A stretch of DNA of 64,000 bases, taken from contig NZ_JAHZTC010000013.1 in NCBI RefSeq assembly GCF_019599265.1, forward strand, positions 82,723-146,722, given 5' to 3'. Of this stretch, positions 34,616 through 42,672 are shown piece by piece. Numbering within the stretch: the first letter of the stretch is position 1; every line of letters begins with the position of its first letter. The notes beneath the pieces were generated by a model. It ran no database searches. It saw only the letters and a list, made by a program, of their open reading frames with translations, and was not told the origin of the DNA. The position numbers and the translations under genes are program-made. Source of the stretch: Pontibacter sp. HSC-14F20 (lineage in GTDB: Bacteria > Bacteroidota > Bacteroidia > Cytophagales > Hymenobacteraceae).

Positions 34616-35467
34616 ATGAAAATTGGAATAACCGGAGCTACCGGGCAGCTCGGCCGCCTTATTGTATCAAAATTGAAAGAGAAAGTAGCACCCGAAGATC
34701 TGGTTGCACTGGTACGCTCCCCACAAAAAGCAGCTGATCTGGGTATAGAAGCACGTGAGGCCCATTATGACGAGCCCGAAACTCTGAAAAGTGCTTTGCA
34801 AGGTATAGATACCCTGCTGCTGATATCGGGAAGTGAAGTAGGGAAGCGCGCCACGCAACACGGGCACATTATTGAGGCGGCTAAAGCAAGTGGCGTCAGG
34901 CGTATCGTTTATACCAGTCTGCTACATGCCGATACTACTTCGGTAAGTTTAGGTGTCGAACATCGCGCTACAGAAAAGGCCCTGAAGGATTCCGGAATTC
35001 CGCATACCATCCTGCGCAACGGCTGGTATACCGAAAACTATACCGGCTCTATACCGGGTGCCCTTGCTGGCGGTGCCTTTATTGGTAGCGCAGGAGAGGG
35101 TAGAATTTCTTCTGCCACACGTGCCGATTTTGCCGAGGCGGCAGTAGCCGTTCTGACCACCGAAGGGCATGATGAAAAAGTTTATGAACTGGCTGGCGAT
35201 GAAGCCTATACCCTCAGCGAACTGGCAGCAGAAATATCGCGGCAGACAGGTAAAGAAATCCCTTACAGGAATTTACCTGAATCTGATTATGCGGCCGCGC
35301 TCACAGGTTTCGGTATACCCGAAGGTATGGCAAAAGCAATTGCCAACTGGGACGTTTCAGTAGCGCAGGACGATTTGTATGATGAGAGCCACCAACTCTC
35401 TAAACTGATCGGGCGACCTACAACGCCACTTTCTGTCGCTGTAAAGGATGCGCTAAAAGCGATTTAA
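34616..35467 (+). CDS. NAD(P)H:quinone oxidoreductase, QorB/NmrA-like
   Basis: A 283-residue atypical short-chain dehydrogenase of the NmrA/QOR2 type. The nucleotide-binding loop ITGATGQLGR (4-13) begins the protein; VYTSLLHADTT and the ILRNGWYTENY segment (about 140) match QorB. No Tyr-x3-Lys pair is present, as expected for this subfamily. It would reduce quinones in the cytosol with NAD(P)H. It opens a run of flavin, quinone and dioxygenase genes and ends at a strong convergent hairpin. Confidence 0.87.
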   Translation: MKIGITGATGQLGRLIVSKLKEKVAPEDLVALVRSPQKAADLGIEAREAHYDEPETLKSALQGIDTLLLISGSEVGKRATQHGHIIEAAKASGVRRIVYTSLLHADTTSVSLGVEHRATEKALKDSGIPHTILRNGWYTENYTGSIPGALAGGAFIGSAGEGRISSATRADFAEAAVAVLTTEGHDEKVYELAGDEAYTLSELAAEISRQTGKEIPYRNLPESDYAAALTGFGIPEGMAKAIANWDVSVAQDDLYDESHQLSKLIGRPTTPLSVAVKDALKAI

Positions 35468-35473
35468 AAAGCT

Positions 35474-35527
35474 TAATTCAGTAGAGCGAGCGGGTGCTAT
35501 CTGCTATACCTTCGCTCTACTGAATTA
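35474..35527. terminator. Convergent terminator hairpin overlapping a stop codon
   Basis: A perfect 16-bp inverted repeat (35474-35489 and 35512-35527; arms TAATTCAGTAGAGCGA and complement) has a 22-base loop. The right arm includes the stop codon of the minus-strand dioxygenase gene. The T-tract lies on the minus-strand exit side (complement of AAAAAGCTTAA). Confidence 0.7.
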
Positions 35528-36406
35528 CCCGATCATCACCGAGGTCATGGTCAGGGAGCCGCCTACCACTTTGTCGTTAAAAAAGGAAACGTCGTCCTTG
35601 CTGCCTTTCAGGCCCAGGGTATAGAGGAGTGGCCAGTAGTGTTCCGGCGTAGGTATAGCCAGCATGGCTTCCCGACCCAGCTGCTCATACCTGATCAGCT
35701 TGTCGTGCTGCCCGTTTCGGATGAGGTCTTTAAAAGTGGTGTTCATCTGTACCGCCCAGTCAAAGCCAAACTCCGGCTCATTTATTTTATCCCAGGCCAC
35801 CATGCGCAGGTTGTGTACCATGTTACCGCTGCCCACAATCAACACGCCTTTTTTACGCAGGCTGGTTAGCTCTTTTGATAGCTCATAATGATACTGCGGT
35901 CCTTTGGTATAGTCAATACTGAGCTGTAGTACAGGTATGTTAGCCTCGGGGTACATGTGCCGGATAATGGTCCAGGCGCCATGGTCGAGCCCCCAGTCGT
36001 GGTCCAGTTCCACTTCTGTGGATTGGATAATGGAAGCCGTTTCCTTTGCTAATTCCGGACTACCTGGTGCTTTATACTGTACATCAAACAACTCCTGCGG
36101 GAACCCCCCAAAATCATGAATAGTTTTAGGAAAATCCATGGCCGTAATACGGGTACCTTTGCTCAGCCAATGGGCCGATACTACCAGCACAGCTTTAGGT
36201 GTGGGTACTGCTTTAGCCAGATGCGTCCATTTCTGGCTGAATTCATTGTCCAGAATGCCATTCATGGGAGAGCCGTGGCCGATAAAAAGAACCGGCATCA
36301 GCAGCTCCTGCTCACTCAGGTTGTCTGTAAATCTATTGAATGCGGATAATGTCGTCATACCTGCTACTCCTGTTAAAAGTGTTTTAATAAAATGTTTCAG
36401 TTGCAT
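35525..36406 (-). CDS. Extradiol dioxygenase of the YgiD/4,5-DOPA dioxygenase family
   Basis: A 293-residue class III extradiol dioxygenase. The N-terminal 35 residues form a hydrophobic leader not found in cytosolic YgiD, suggesting export or anchoring. Metal-site features are FIGHGSPMN (His near 44), VVSAHW (His near 79), LDHGAW (His near 142) and a C-terminal HNLR segment near 198. Family members open catechol-like rings with zinc or iron. It is the last gene of a minus-strand unit with DoxX and YceI, although a hairpin at 36427-36459 may reduce read-through. Confidence 0.85.
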   Translation of the reverse strand: MQLKHFIKTLLTGVAGMTTLSAFNRFTDNLSEQELLMPVLFIGHGSPMNGILDNEFSQKWTHLAKAVPTPKAVLVVSAHWLSKGTRITAMDFPKTIHDFGGFPQELFDVQYKAPGSPELAKETASIIQSTEVELDHDWGLDHGAWTIIRHMYPEANIPVLQLSIDYTKGPQYHYELSKELTSLRKKGVLIVGSGNMVHNLRMVAWDKINEPEFGFDWAVQMNTTFKDLIRNGQHDKLIRYEQLGREAMLAIPTPEHYWPLLYTLGLKGSKDDVSFFNDKVVGGSLTMTSVMIG

Positions 36407-36426
36407 GGCAGCTTGATTAATTTAAA

Positions 36427-36459
36427 GGTGCTTCCGGGAAATAGTACCCAGGAAGCACC
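36427..36459 (-). terminator. Attenuating hairpin between the DoxX and dioxygenase genes
   Basis: Outer arms GGTGCTTCC (36427-36435) and GGAAGCACC (36451-36459) pair perfectly, with an inner GGG/CCC stem and one bulged A. The T-tract on the minus strand is short, so it may only partly terminate. Confidence 0.5.
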
Positions 36460-36473
36460 CGTCAAAATTTAAC

Positions 36474-36926
36474 TTACTGTACCGAAAATCTTTTGACGTA
36501 GGCCGGTTTCAGTACCCTTTGCAGCAGCAGGTAATCCAGAGAATACCTGCCGCTGCCTGCAAGCAGTAATGCAATATAAGGCATCAGGTATAGCAGCCCC
36601 AGTTCCTGCTTGGCAAACGGATCGGCACTGTGTACCAGGAACACCGCTACCAGCATGGTAATAATCAGGGGGAGGGTAGCCAGTCTGGTGCCCAAACCGA
36701 TCAGGATCAGCAGCGAACAAATCACTTCGGCGAATACAGCCAGTATCAGTACGGCTGTAGCGCTCAACCCGAACAGGGCAGGGAACTGAACCGGACCTCC
36801 TGATAAAAGCATTTGCAGCTTTGGCCATCCGTGTCCGAGCATCAGGGTGGCTATACTTACCCGGGTTATCAGAAGCGCCACATCAATGCTGTTTGCGCTT
36901 TGGTACACGTTTAATAGCTTTCTCAT
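36474..36926 (-). CDS. DoxX-family membrane protein
   Basis: A 150-residue protein with four membrane helices. It has the DoxX pattern: RVSIATLMLGHGWPKLQ in the first helix region, VFAEVICSLLILIGLGTRLA in the third and GSGRYSLDYLLLQ at the end. It is a second DoxX in the window, only distantly similar to the one at 23743. It lies 21 bases after yceI on the same strand and before a ring-opening dioxygenase. The company suggests quinone or oxidative-stress chemistry at the membrane, without a known reaction. Confidence 0.85.
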   Translation of the reverse strand: MRKLLNVYQSANSIDVALLITRVSIATLMLGHGWPKLQMLLSGGPVQFPALFGLSATAVLILAVFAEVICSLLILIGLGTRLATLPLIITMLVAVFLVHSADPFAKQELGLLYLMPYIALLLAGSGRYSLDYLLLQRVLKPAYVKRFSVQ

Positions 36927-36947
36927 AGCTGATTCGTACTTAATTTA

Positions 36948-37520
36948 TTATTGGATAAACTCACCGTCTGCTTTGATGCGCACTTCGTCGCTGATCATCG
37001 GAGCCGGGAAACCGCTGCCTAGGTTAAAGTCAGAACGCTTGATGGTGCCCGTTACCTGGAAACCTGCTGTCTGCTTTTTGTTCATCGCGTTTTCTACTGT
37101 ACCGTTGTATTTCATATCCATGGTCACTGGCTTGGTCACGCCGTTCAGGGTCAGGTTACCGGTCAGCTTGTAGTTATTTTTACCTGCTTGCTTGATAGAG
37201 GTGCTCTTAAAATTCATGGTCGGGAATTTCTCAACATTGAAAAAGTCCGGGCTCTTCAGGTGATTGTCTCTGTCCGTTACTCTTGTGTTAATAGAAGCTG
37301 TTTTGGCGGTCAACTCTACTACTGCGTCGCTGAAATCCGGCTTCGTGGAAGTGATTTTCACATCGAAGTCATTGAATGTGCCCGATACATCGGCAATGCC
37401 CAGGTGGGTTACCGTAAAGCCAAGTTGTGAGTGCGCGTCATCGTTCGTCCAGATAGCGTTCAGGTTTGTGAATGCCGTAAGTGACAGGAATGCGAATAAA
37501 ATAAGGGATATTCTTTTCAT
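36948..37520 (-). CDS. YceI-family periplasmic protein
   Basis: A 190-residue exported protein with a leader ending near TNLNA (about 22) and the YceI lipocalin-like beta-barrel. Seen are HSQLGFTVTHLGIADVSGTF near 30, RDNHLKSPDFFNVEKFPTM near 84 and LTLNGVTKPV near 122. YceI proteins bind isoprenoid chains such as polyprenols or quinones in a hydrophobic pocket. It heads the YceI-DoxX-dioxygenase unit, and that grouping suggests a quinone-related ligand. Confidence 0.92.
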   Translation of the reverse strand: MKRISLILFAFLSLTAFTNLNAIWTNDDAHSQLGFTVTHLGIADVSGTFNDFDVKITSTKPDFSDAVVELTAKTASINTRVTDRDNHLKSPDFFNVEKFPTMNFKSTSIKQAGKNNYKLTGNLTLNGVTKPVTMDMKYNGTVENAMNKKQTAGFQVTGTIKRSDFNLGSGFPAPMISDEVRIKADGEFIQ

Positions 37521-37624
37521 AATAAGTGATTTAAAATAGTTATAAGAATTATAGTGTTGTGCTTATTGATGCAGGATTTTCCAGCCTGCCAGCCAATTAT
37601 ACCTGTGCCTCATGTTTAATTGAA

Positions 37625-38215
37625 TCAGCACTGCTGCATACTTTCCAAAGTTCTGCTCACAGTAAGGCCGCCTGCTACAACTGGATTGAAACCGGCAGTT
37701 TCTACCAGTTCAGAAACGGTCTGCAACGCTTCCCCGTCATTGCCTGCGATGAACGCGTCAGCTCGTTTGCCATCGATCACCGGTGTGGCAAAGTCGGCGG
37801 CAAATGTGGTGTTGAAAGCTTTTACCACTTTGGAATTGGGTAGCAGTTTTTGCAGTTCCTCTGCCGCGCTGGTATCGGGTGCTGTTACCAAACCATCGTA
37901 TGTGTCGTTAAGCGGATTGGCAATGCTGATGACGATCTTCTGCGTGGCAACTTCCCTGATTTTATCGGCCATTTCCTGCTCTGCTCCGAAAGGAATTGCT
38001 GCTATGATGATATCTGCCTCCCAGCAGGCTTCTCTGGTGCAATCAATCGCCTCCACCTCTGCAGTAGGGTAACTTTTTTTGATGTCCGCTGCTACAGCCT
38101 TCACTTTATCCAGGTCATTGGCGCAAAGCAGCAATCGGTAATTGCCCTTCGCCAGACTTTTGGATAAAGCAGACCCCATGCTTCCGGAGGCTCCTATGAT
38201 CGCTATGGTTTGCAT
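37625..38215 (-). CDS. F420-dependent-reductase-like NAD(P)-binding protein
   Basis: About 196 residues from ATG 38215 (MQTIAIIGASG); ATG 38224 adds three more. The N-terminal Rossmann motif IIGASGSMGSALS is typical of NADPH-dependent F420 reductase-like proteins, with IIIAAIPFGAEQE near 75, ISIANPLNDTY near 97 and VKAFNTTFAADF near 135. The family couples NADP(H) to a second substrate. There is no evidence that this organism makes F420, so the partner is unknown. A TACCTTTG -7 box lies just upstream. Confidence 0.82.
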   Translation of the reverse strand: MQTIAIIGASGSMGSALSKSLAKGNYRLLLCANDLDKVKAVAADIKKSYPTAEVEAIDCTREACWEADIIIAAIPFGAEQEMADKIREVATQKIVISIANPLNDTYDGLVTAPDTSAAEELQKLLPNSKVVKAFNTTFAADFATPVIDGKRADAFIAGNDGEALQTVSELVETAGFNPVVAGGLTVSRTLESMQQC

Positions 38216-38245
38216 TGTCTTCATCGTTCTTACTAATTGACAATA

Positions 38246-38253
38246 CAAAGGTA
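38246..38253 (-). promoter_or_regulatory. Candidate -7 box for the reductase-like gene
   Basis: TACCTTTG on the minus strand matches TAnnTTTG about 22-31 bases before the possible start codons. No clear -33 element is seen. Confidence 0.4.
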
Positions 38254-38290
38254 CGACCACGCCAGGCCTCGCTGCATTGCGTGCGGTCAA

Positions 38291-38319
38291 GAAAAAGCAT
38301 TGATCTAAATCAATGCTTT
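38291..38319 (-). terminator. Terminator of the Crp/Fnr-family gene
   Basis: A perfect 11-bp stem (38294-38304 and 38309-38319; AAAGCATTGAT) has a 4-base loop CTAA. On the minus strand it ends in a T-run (complement of GAAAAA). It lies 19 bases after the stop. Confidence 0.8.
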
Positions 38320-38338
38320 CAGGAAATGAGACAGGTTA

Positions 38339-38917
38339 TTATTTGCTGGAGATCCGTTTCCTGATACGGCTCAGAGTCTCGGGGGTGAGGCCCATGTAGG
38401 AGGCGATCATGTGCTGGGGAACACGCTGAGCGATGTGCGGGTAGAGGGCAATGAAATCCTGGTAGCGCTCCTCTACAGAGGCACTGATAATGGAAGTCAG
38501 ACGGCGCTGCATGGCCAGATAGGCGCCCGTAATATTGAGTCGGGTGAAGGTTTCATACTTGGGCATCGTCTGCAATAGCTCCTCGTGTGCAGATTTGCTG
38601 ATGATTACCAGTTCCGAGTCTTCCAGGGCATCGATGTTGTAGGTGGCGGGCTCGCCTGTCAGGAAGCTGAACAGGTCTGAGATCGTCCACCCCTCCAAAC
38701 CGAACTGGATGATGTGCTCGTTGCTGTTTTCGTCGACAGAGTAGGCGCGCAAAGCCCCTTTCTCCACAAAGGCAATCATTTTACAAACATCACCCTCCTG
38801 CAGCAGGTACTGCTTCTTCCTGATTTTTTTTAGAGTAAGGTAGGCTTTGATGTGCGCCTGTTCATCTTCTGTTAGCTGGACTTTGCTGTTAAAATGCTGA
38901 AAGAATAAGTTGTACAT
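38339..38917 (-). CDS. Crp/Fnr-family transcriptional regulator
   Basis: A 192-residue regulator. The cyclic-nucleotide-binding-like beta-roll (about 25-115) has QYLLQEGDVCKMIAFVEKGALR. A C-terminal winged helix (about 145-192) ends with MIASYMGLTPETLSRIRKR, the usual recognition helix of Bacteroidota Crp/Fnr proteins. There is no iron-sulfur cysteine cluster, so it is not a true Fnr. It lies between the reductase-like and FMN-reductase genes, whose expression it may control. The ligand is unknown. Confidence 0.9.
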   Translation of the reverse strand: MYNLFFQHFNSKVQLTEDEQAHIKAYLTLKKIRKKQYLLQEGDVCKMIAFVEKGALRAYSVDENSNEHIIQFGLEGWTISDLFSFLTGEPATYNIDALEDSELVIISKSAHEELLQTMPKYETFTRLNITGAYLAMQRRLTSIISASVEERYQDFIALYPHIAQRVPQHMIASYMGLTPETLSRIRKRISSK

Positions 38918-39014
38918 CCTCTCTTATATTAGGATAAGCTTGTAATCGGGTAAAAAGACTGCTCCAAGTGTAATTACTGGGTCGGAGCTCATACTTGTAT
39001 CCAAGTTAGCAGTT

Positions 39015-39674
39015 TTATTCCACCCGCTCGGTTTCCTTCGTCGGTTTTTCGCCAAGAAATTCCACCCACGCTTTTTTGATACACGGATAGTGTTTAGATG
39101 CTTCCACCAAATTCATAAAGGCAACCAAGTTGTCTTCAAACCTTTTGGCCAGCGTCTCATTCTTCAGACTGCCATCCTCATTAAAAGCTTCATGGGCTGC
39201 AGCCAGGGAAAACATATCCGGATATACCCTGGTGCCGAGGTGCTCAAAAGGTACCCGCAGAGCCCAAAGTCCCCGGTTGCCGCCCGCCATGGACGGAGAA
39301 GCGGATAGCAGCAAAGCATGGTGCTGGTGGAAAGGCTGTGGCCGGAAACGGGAGGTCCAGTCAATGATATTCTTCAGATAGCCGGGCATGGATCCGTTGT
39401 ATTCCGGCGAGGAAATTATAAAGGCATCGTTTGCCAGAATACGTTTCCGGAATTCTTCAGCACCTTCAGGATGATAATTATCTACTTCCAGGTCCTGATT
39501 AAACGTTGGGCAGTCAAAGTCGGCCATGTCGGCAAAGTCCACGGTGCCACCGTGTTTTTCAATAACCGTAGCGGCTAGTTTTGCCAGCCTGGTATTAAGG
39601 GAACCATTACGCAGCGAAGCGGAGAAAATCAGAAAACTGGTGTGCTCACGACTACTATGTTTTTGCTTTTCCAT
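39015..39674 (-). CDS. NADPH-dependent FMN reductase-like flavoprotein
   Basis: A 219-residue flavodoxin-fold protein. The FMN phosphate loop FSASLRNGSLNTRLA (about 17-31) and the ISSPEYNGSMPGYLKNIIDW segment (about 87-106) are diagnostic of the NAD(P)H:FMN/quinone reductase family (SsuE, ChrR, azoreductase types). The cytosolic enzyme probably passes electrons from NAD(P)H via FMN to quinones or other acceptors. It is the first gene on the minus strand before the Crp/Fnr gene, 98 bases away. Confidence 0.9.
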   Translation of the reverse strand: MEKQKHSSREHTSFLIFSASLRNGSLNTRLAKLAATVIEKHGGTVDFADMADFDCPTFNQDLEVDNYHPEGAEEFRKRILANDAFIISSPEYNGSMPGYLKNIIDWTSRFRPQPFHQHHALLLSASPSMAGGNRGLWALRVPFEHLGTRVYPDMFSLAAAHEAFNEDGSLKNETLAKRFEDNLVAFMNLVEASKHYPCIKKAWVEFLGEKPTKETERVE

Positions 39675-39985
39675 GTCAGTCCTTTGTTTTAAATTTTGGA
39701 AGCACTGCCTGTTGTTTTACATGCAGGCAAGCTTAGCTTTTACAGGTATAGGAGCAAGACGTGCGACCTTCATTTGTTAAACGATACGGCAGCAAAAAGT
39801 TATTGACAAGGTATGGCGGTTTTCAGATTTGCCTGAAGGTATACTCACTCGCTAAACCGGATATCAAATGCATGGCTTCCGTTGCAGACTTGATTTCAAT
39901 GGGTATACCTGTTAGCCTGGTTATAAACGTATAGGTATACGTATATAACTTATACCTGTCTCAGTATCAATTAAGAGCAAGCAGC
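39675..39985. other. Spacer with a cluster of the AGGTATA word
   Basis: 311 bases between divergent genes. GGTATA/TATACC copies lie near 39838, 39904, 39934 and 39951, with nested palindromic GTATAC stretches (about 39929-39945). No gene is seen. The cluster directly precedes the ring-cleaving dioxygenase start. Confidence 0.55.
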
Positions 39986-40963
39986 ATGAACCAGCTGAAA
40001 GGAATACATCATGTCACAGCAATAGCCAGCAGTGCCGAGAAAATTTATGATTTCTTCACCAATGTACTGGGCATGCGCTTGGTGAAGAAAACAGTAAACC
40101 AGGATGATATTCAGACCTACCATTTGTTTTTTGCCGATGACAAAGGCAGCGCAGGCACCGATATGACTTTCTTTGATTTTCCGGGTATTCCGAAAGGTGT
40201 GCATGGGACAAATGAGATTGCCAAAACCTCTTTCCGGGTACCTAATGATGCGGCCCTGGCGTACTGGGAAAAGCGCTTTGATCGGCTAAAAGTAAAACAC
40301 GCTGGCATCCAGAAGCAATTTGACAGGTATACGCTTTCCTTCGTTGATTTCGACGAGCAGCATTACCAGTTAATCTCAGATGAAAACAATACAGGTATAG
40401 CAGCAGGCACGCCCTGGCAACATGGGCCCGTTCCGCTGGAGTACGCCATTACGGGCCTGGGGCCAATCTTTATCCGGGTGGCGGACTTCGACTACTTTAA
40501 GGAAATGCTCGAAAAAGTGTTGTTGTTCAAAGAGACCGGGCAGGAGGGTGCATTTCATTTGTTTGAGGTAGGAGAGGGCGGAAACGGCGCATCCGTTATG
40601 GTAGAGCACAATACCAAAATGGCTGATGCCCGGCAGGGTTATGGCACGGTGCACCATGTCGCTTTCCGGGTGGCGGACCGCACAGCGCTCGAGGAGTGGA
40701 TTGCCCGCATGGACGCCTTCGGATTCGCTACTTCGGGTTATGTCAACCGTCACTTCTTCGAGTCATTATATGTTAGGGTAACCCAGGAGATTTTATTTGA
40801 ATTCGCCACCGATGGACCTGGTTTTATGGGCGATGAACCTTATGAAACACTGGGGGAGAAGCTGTCCCTGCCGCCGTTCCTGGAGCCCAAGCGCGAGACA
40901 ATCGAAAAGTTGGTCCGTCCGATCGATACAACCAGAAGCACCCGCACATTCGCCAAAGAGTAG
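39986..40963 (+). CDS. Ring-cleaving dioxygenase of the glyoxalase fold (MhqO/YfiE-like)
   Basis: A 325-residue protein with two vicinal-oxygen-chelate modules. The first begins LKGIHHVTAIASS, whose His near 8 is a metal ligand. The second has GTVHHVAFRVAD near 220 with another His, and EILFEFATDGPGF near 270 carries the Glu ligand. It belongs to the MhqA/MhqO group of hydroquinone-specific extradiol dioxygenases in stress responses of Firmicutes. With nearby quinone reductases it suggests handling of quinone-type electrophiles. Confidence 0.88.
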   Translation: MNQLKGIHHVTAIASSAEKIYDFFTNVLGMRLVKKTVNQDDIQTYHLFFADDKGSAGTDMTFFDFPGIPKGVHGTNEIAKTSFRVPNDAALAYWEKRFDRLKVKHAGIQKQFDRYTLSFVDFDEQHYQLISDENNTGIAAGTPWQHGPVPLEYAITGLGPIFIRVADFDYFKEMLEKVLLFKETGQEGAFHLFEVGEGGNGASVMVEHNTKMADARQGYGTVHHVAFRVADRTALEEWIARMDAFGFATSGYVNRHFFESLYVRVTQEILFEFATDGPGFMGDEPYETLGEKLSLPPFLEPKRETIEKLVRPIDTTRSTRTFAKE

Positions 40964-40996
40964 GGTGGCCTTTCTGCTTGATAGTCATAATGAAGG

Positions 40997-41485
40997 ATGC
41001 ATTTTAAACTGGCGCTTTTCAAAAATGCCATTGCCCAGTACGATGGTGAGATGATAGACACAGCCGGAGATGGGGCTGTATGCTGTTTTTGGGCTGAACA
41101 GTAAAATAAGGCAAGCAGCCGATTCGGTGGTGCTGACCGGCTTAAAAATTCTGGCAGATCTGAGAATCTTACAACACCTACTTACATCCTTACGTCAATC
41201 ATACCTTTGAAATTGGAATAGGTGTGTATGTGGGAAAGGAGGTGGTAGGAAATGTAGGTATAGGGTTGAGCCACAACCTCACGGAGATTGATTTCCGGTT
41301 AACATAGCCGCACGGATACAGGCTGCCACCAAAGAACTGAACAACAACTTCCTGATTTCAGGCGTAACTTATCGTTTGCTTAAAAATCCACTTTATGCAG
41401 TTGGCTGCGATTGCCTGAATCTGAAGGGTGTCAGCACACCTTATGAAGTGAAACTGACCGGAAAGCCCTATGAAAAAAAAGGATA
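40997..41485 (+). pseudogene. Remnant of a class III adenylate/guanylate cyclase domain
   Basis: Stitching three reading frames gives a recognisable cyclase catalytic domain. KNAIAQYDGEMIDTAGDG starts at about 41018, LYAVFGLNSKIRQAADSVV follows in a second frame, then TFEIGIGVYVGKEVVGNVGI near 41215, and a further shift leads to VNIAARIQAATKELN near 41304 and PYEVKLTGK near 41440. At least three frameshifts and several stops break it, and the N-terminal half is missing. The AGGTATA word occurs inside, so the gene decayed in place in this genome. No intact partner is adjacent. Confidence 0.75.
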
Positions 41486-41508
41486 CCGCGGTCCTCCCCG
41501 AAACGAGG

Positions 41509-42552
41509 TTATGACGTTGCCTTTGCCACAGCCTTTTTAACAGTCGGTGCCACCACCGTTCCAAGCAATTCTACGGCTCGCATCACGCTGGCGTGCGGTA
41601 ACGTGCCCACGCTGATATGCAACAGGAAACGTGTATTGCCGAACAACTCATACTCATACAAAATCTTATCGATCACTTGCTGCGGGCTGCCTACCAGCAA
41701 AGAGCCAGTGGGACCGCGCATCGCTTCATAATGCTCCCTGTTCATATCTGACCAGCCCCGCTCGCGCCCGAGTTTACTCATGACATAGGCATAAGGGCCA
41801 TAATAATTGTCAGCAGCCTTTTGCGCATCGTCCGCAATAAATCCATGCGAATTGATGGCCAGTTGAAGTTTAGCAGGGTCGTGTCCGGCTTTTTTGTAGG
41901 TCTCCTTGTACAAGTTAGTGAAGGGAACAAAGCGTTCCGGCTCGCCACCGATAATGGCCAGCGCCATGGGCAGGCCATGCGTAGCAGCCCGAATCACAGA
42001 TTGCGGGGTGCCACCAACCGCCACCCAGATGGGCAGTTCTTGCTGGTACGGCCTTGGGTAAACGCCTCGGTTATCAATAGACGGCCGGTGTTTGCCTTCC
42101 CAGGTTATTTTCTCGCTTTTGTTAAGTGCGATCAGCAGCTCCAGCTTCTCTGAAAACAAGGTGTCGTAATCTTTCAGGTTGTTGCCAAAAAGCGGAAAAG
42201 ACTCGATAAAAGAGCCGCGGCCAGCCATGATCTCCGCCCGGCCTTTGGACAATAGATCCACATGCGCAAAATCCTGAAAAACGCGAACAGGATCATCCGA
42301 ACTTAACACCGTGACAGCGCTCGATAACTTTATATTTTTGGTTTTAACAGCGGCTGCCGCTAATACAACGGCCGGAGAAGAAACAATATAATCAGACCGG
42401 TGATGCTCTCCAATGGCAAAAACATCCAAACCAACCTGATCTGCCAATTCTATTTCTTCCATCAGGTTATGCATCCTTTCGTAAGGGTGAAGCAGTTTTC
42501 CGGTGGCAGGGTCCGGGGTATTCTCGACGAAGGTGGTTATTCCGATTTCCAT
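41509..42552 (-). CDS. LLM-class flavin-dependent oxidoreductase (luciferase-like)
   Basis: A 347-residue TIM-barrel flavoenzyme. Typical segments are [16 protein letters not shown] near 45, the [20 protein letters not shown] strand-loop near 76, and [12 protein letters not shown] near 105. The family oxidises varied substrates with FMN or F420 and oxygen. Members resembling this one are common orphan monooxygenases near aromatic or alkane genes. It is divergent from the AraC regulator of the catechol operon across a 120-base spacer and could be co-regulated with it. Confidence 0.9.
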   Translation of the reverse strand: MEIGITTFVENTPDPATGKLLHPYERMHNLMEEIELADQVGLDVFAIGEHHRSDYIVSSPAVVLAAAAVKTKNIKLSSAVTVLSSDDPVRVFQDFAHVDLLSKGRAEIMAGRGSFIESFPLFGNNLKDYDTLFSEKLELLIALNKSEKITWEGKHRPSIDNRGVYPRPYQQELPIWVAVGGTPQSVIRAATHGLPMALAIIGGEPERFVPFTNLYKETYKKAGHDPAKLQLAINSHGFIADDAQKAADNYYGPYAYVMSKLGRERGWSDMNREHYEAMRGPTGSLLVGSPQQVIDKILYEYELFGNTRFLLHISVGTLPHASVMRAVELLGTVVAPTVKKAVAKATS

Positions 42553-42672
42553 AGTTCAGATTTCAACTGTCTCACACAAGGTATAAATTACGTAATCTAA
42601 ACAAAATCTGAACGGCCCGACTTAAATTCATCTTTAAGTTGCTTCCTGTCGCGAAATATGCCAACTTAAAAT

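Noticed and set aside
41358..41564. A small minus-strand gene after the luciferase-like oxidase
   Set aside because: It overlaps the plus-strand cyclase remnant and the oxidase end and has no features of a protein.
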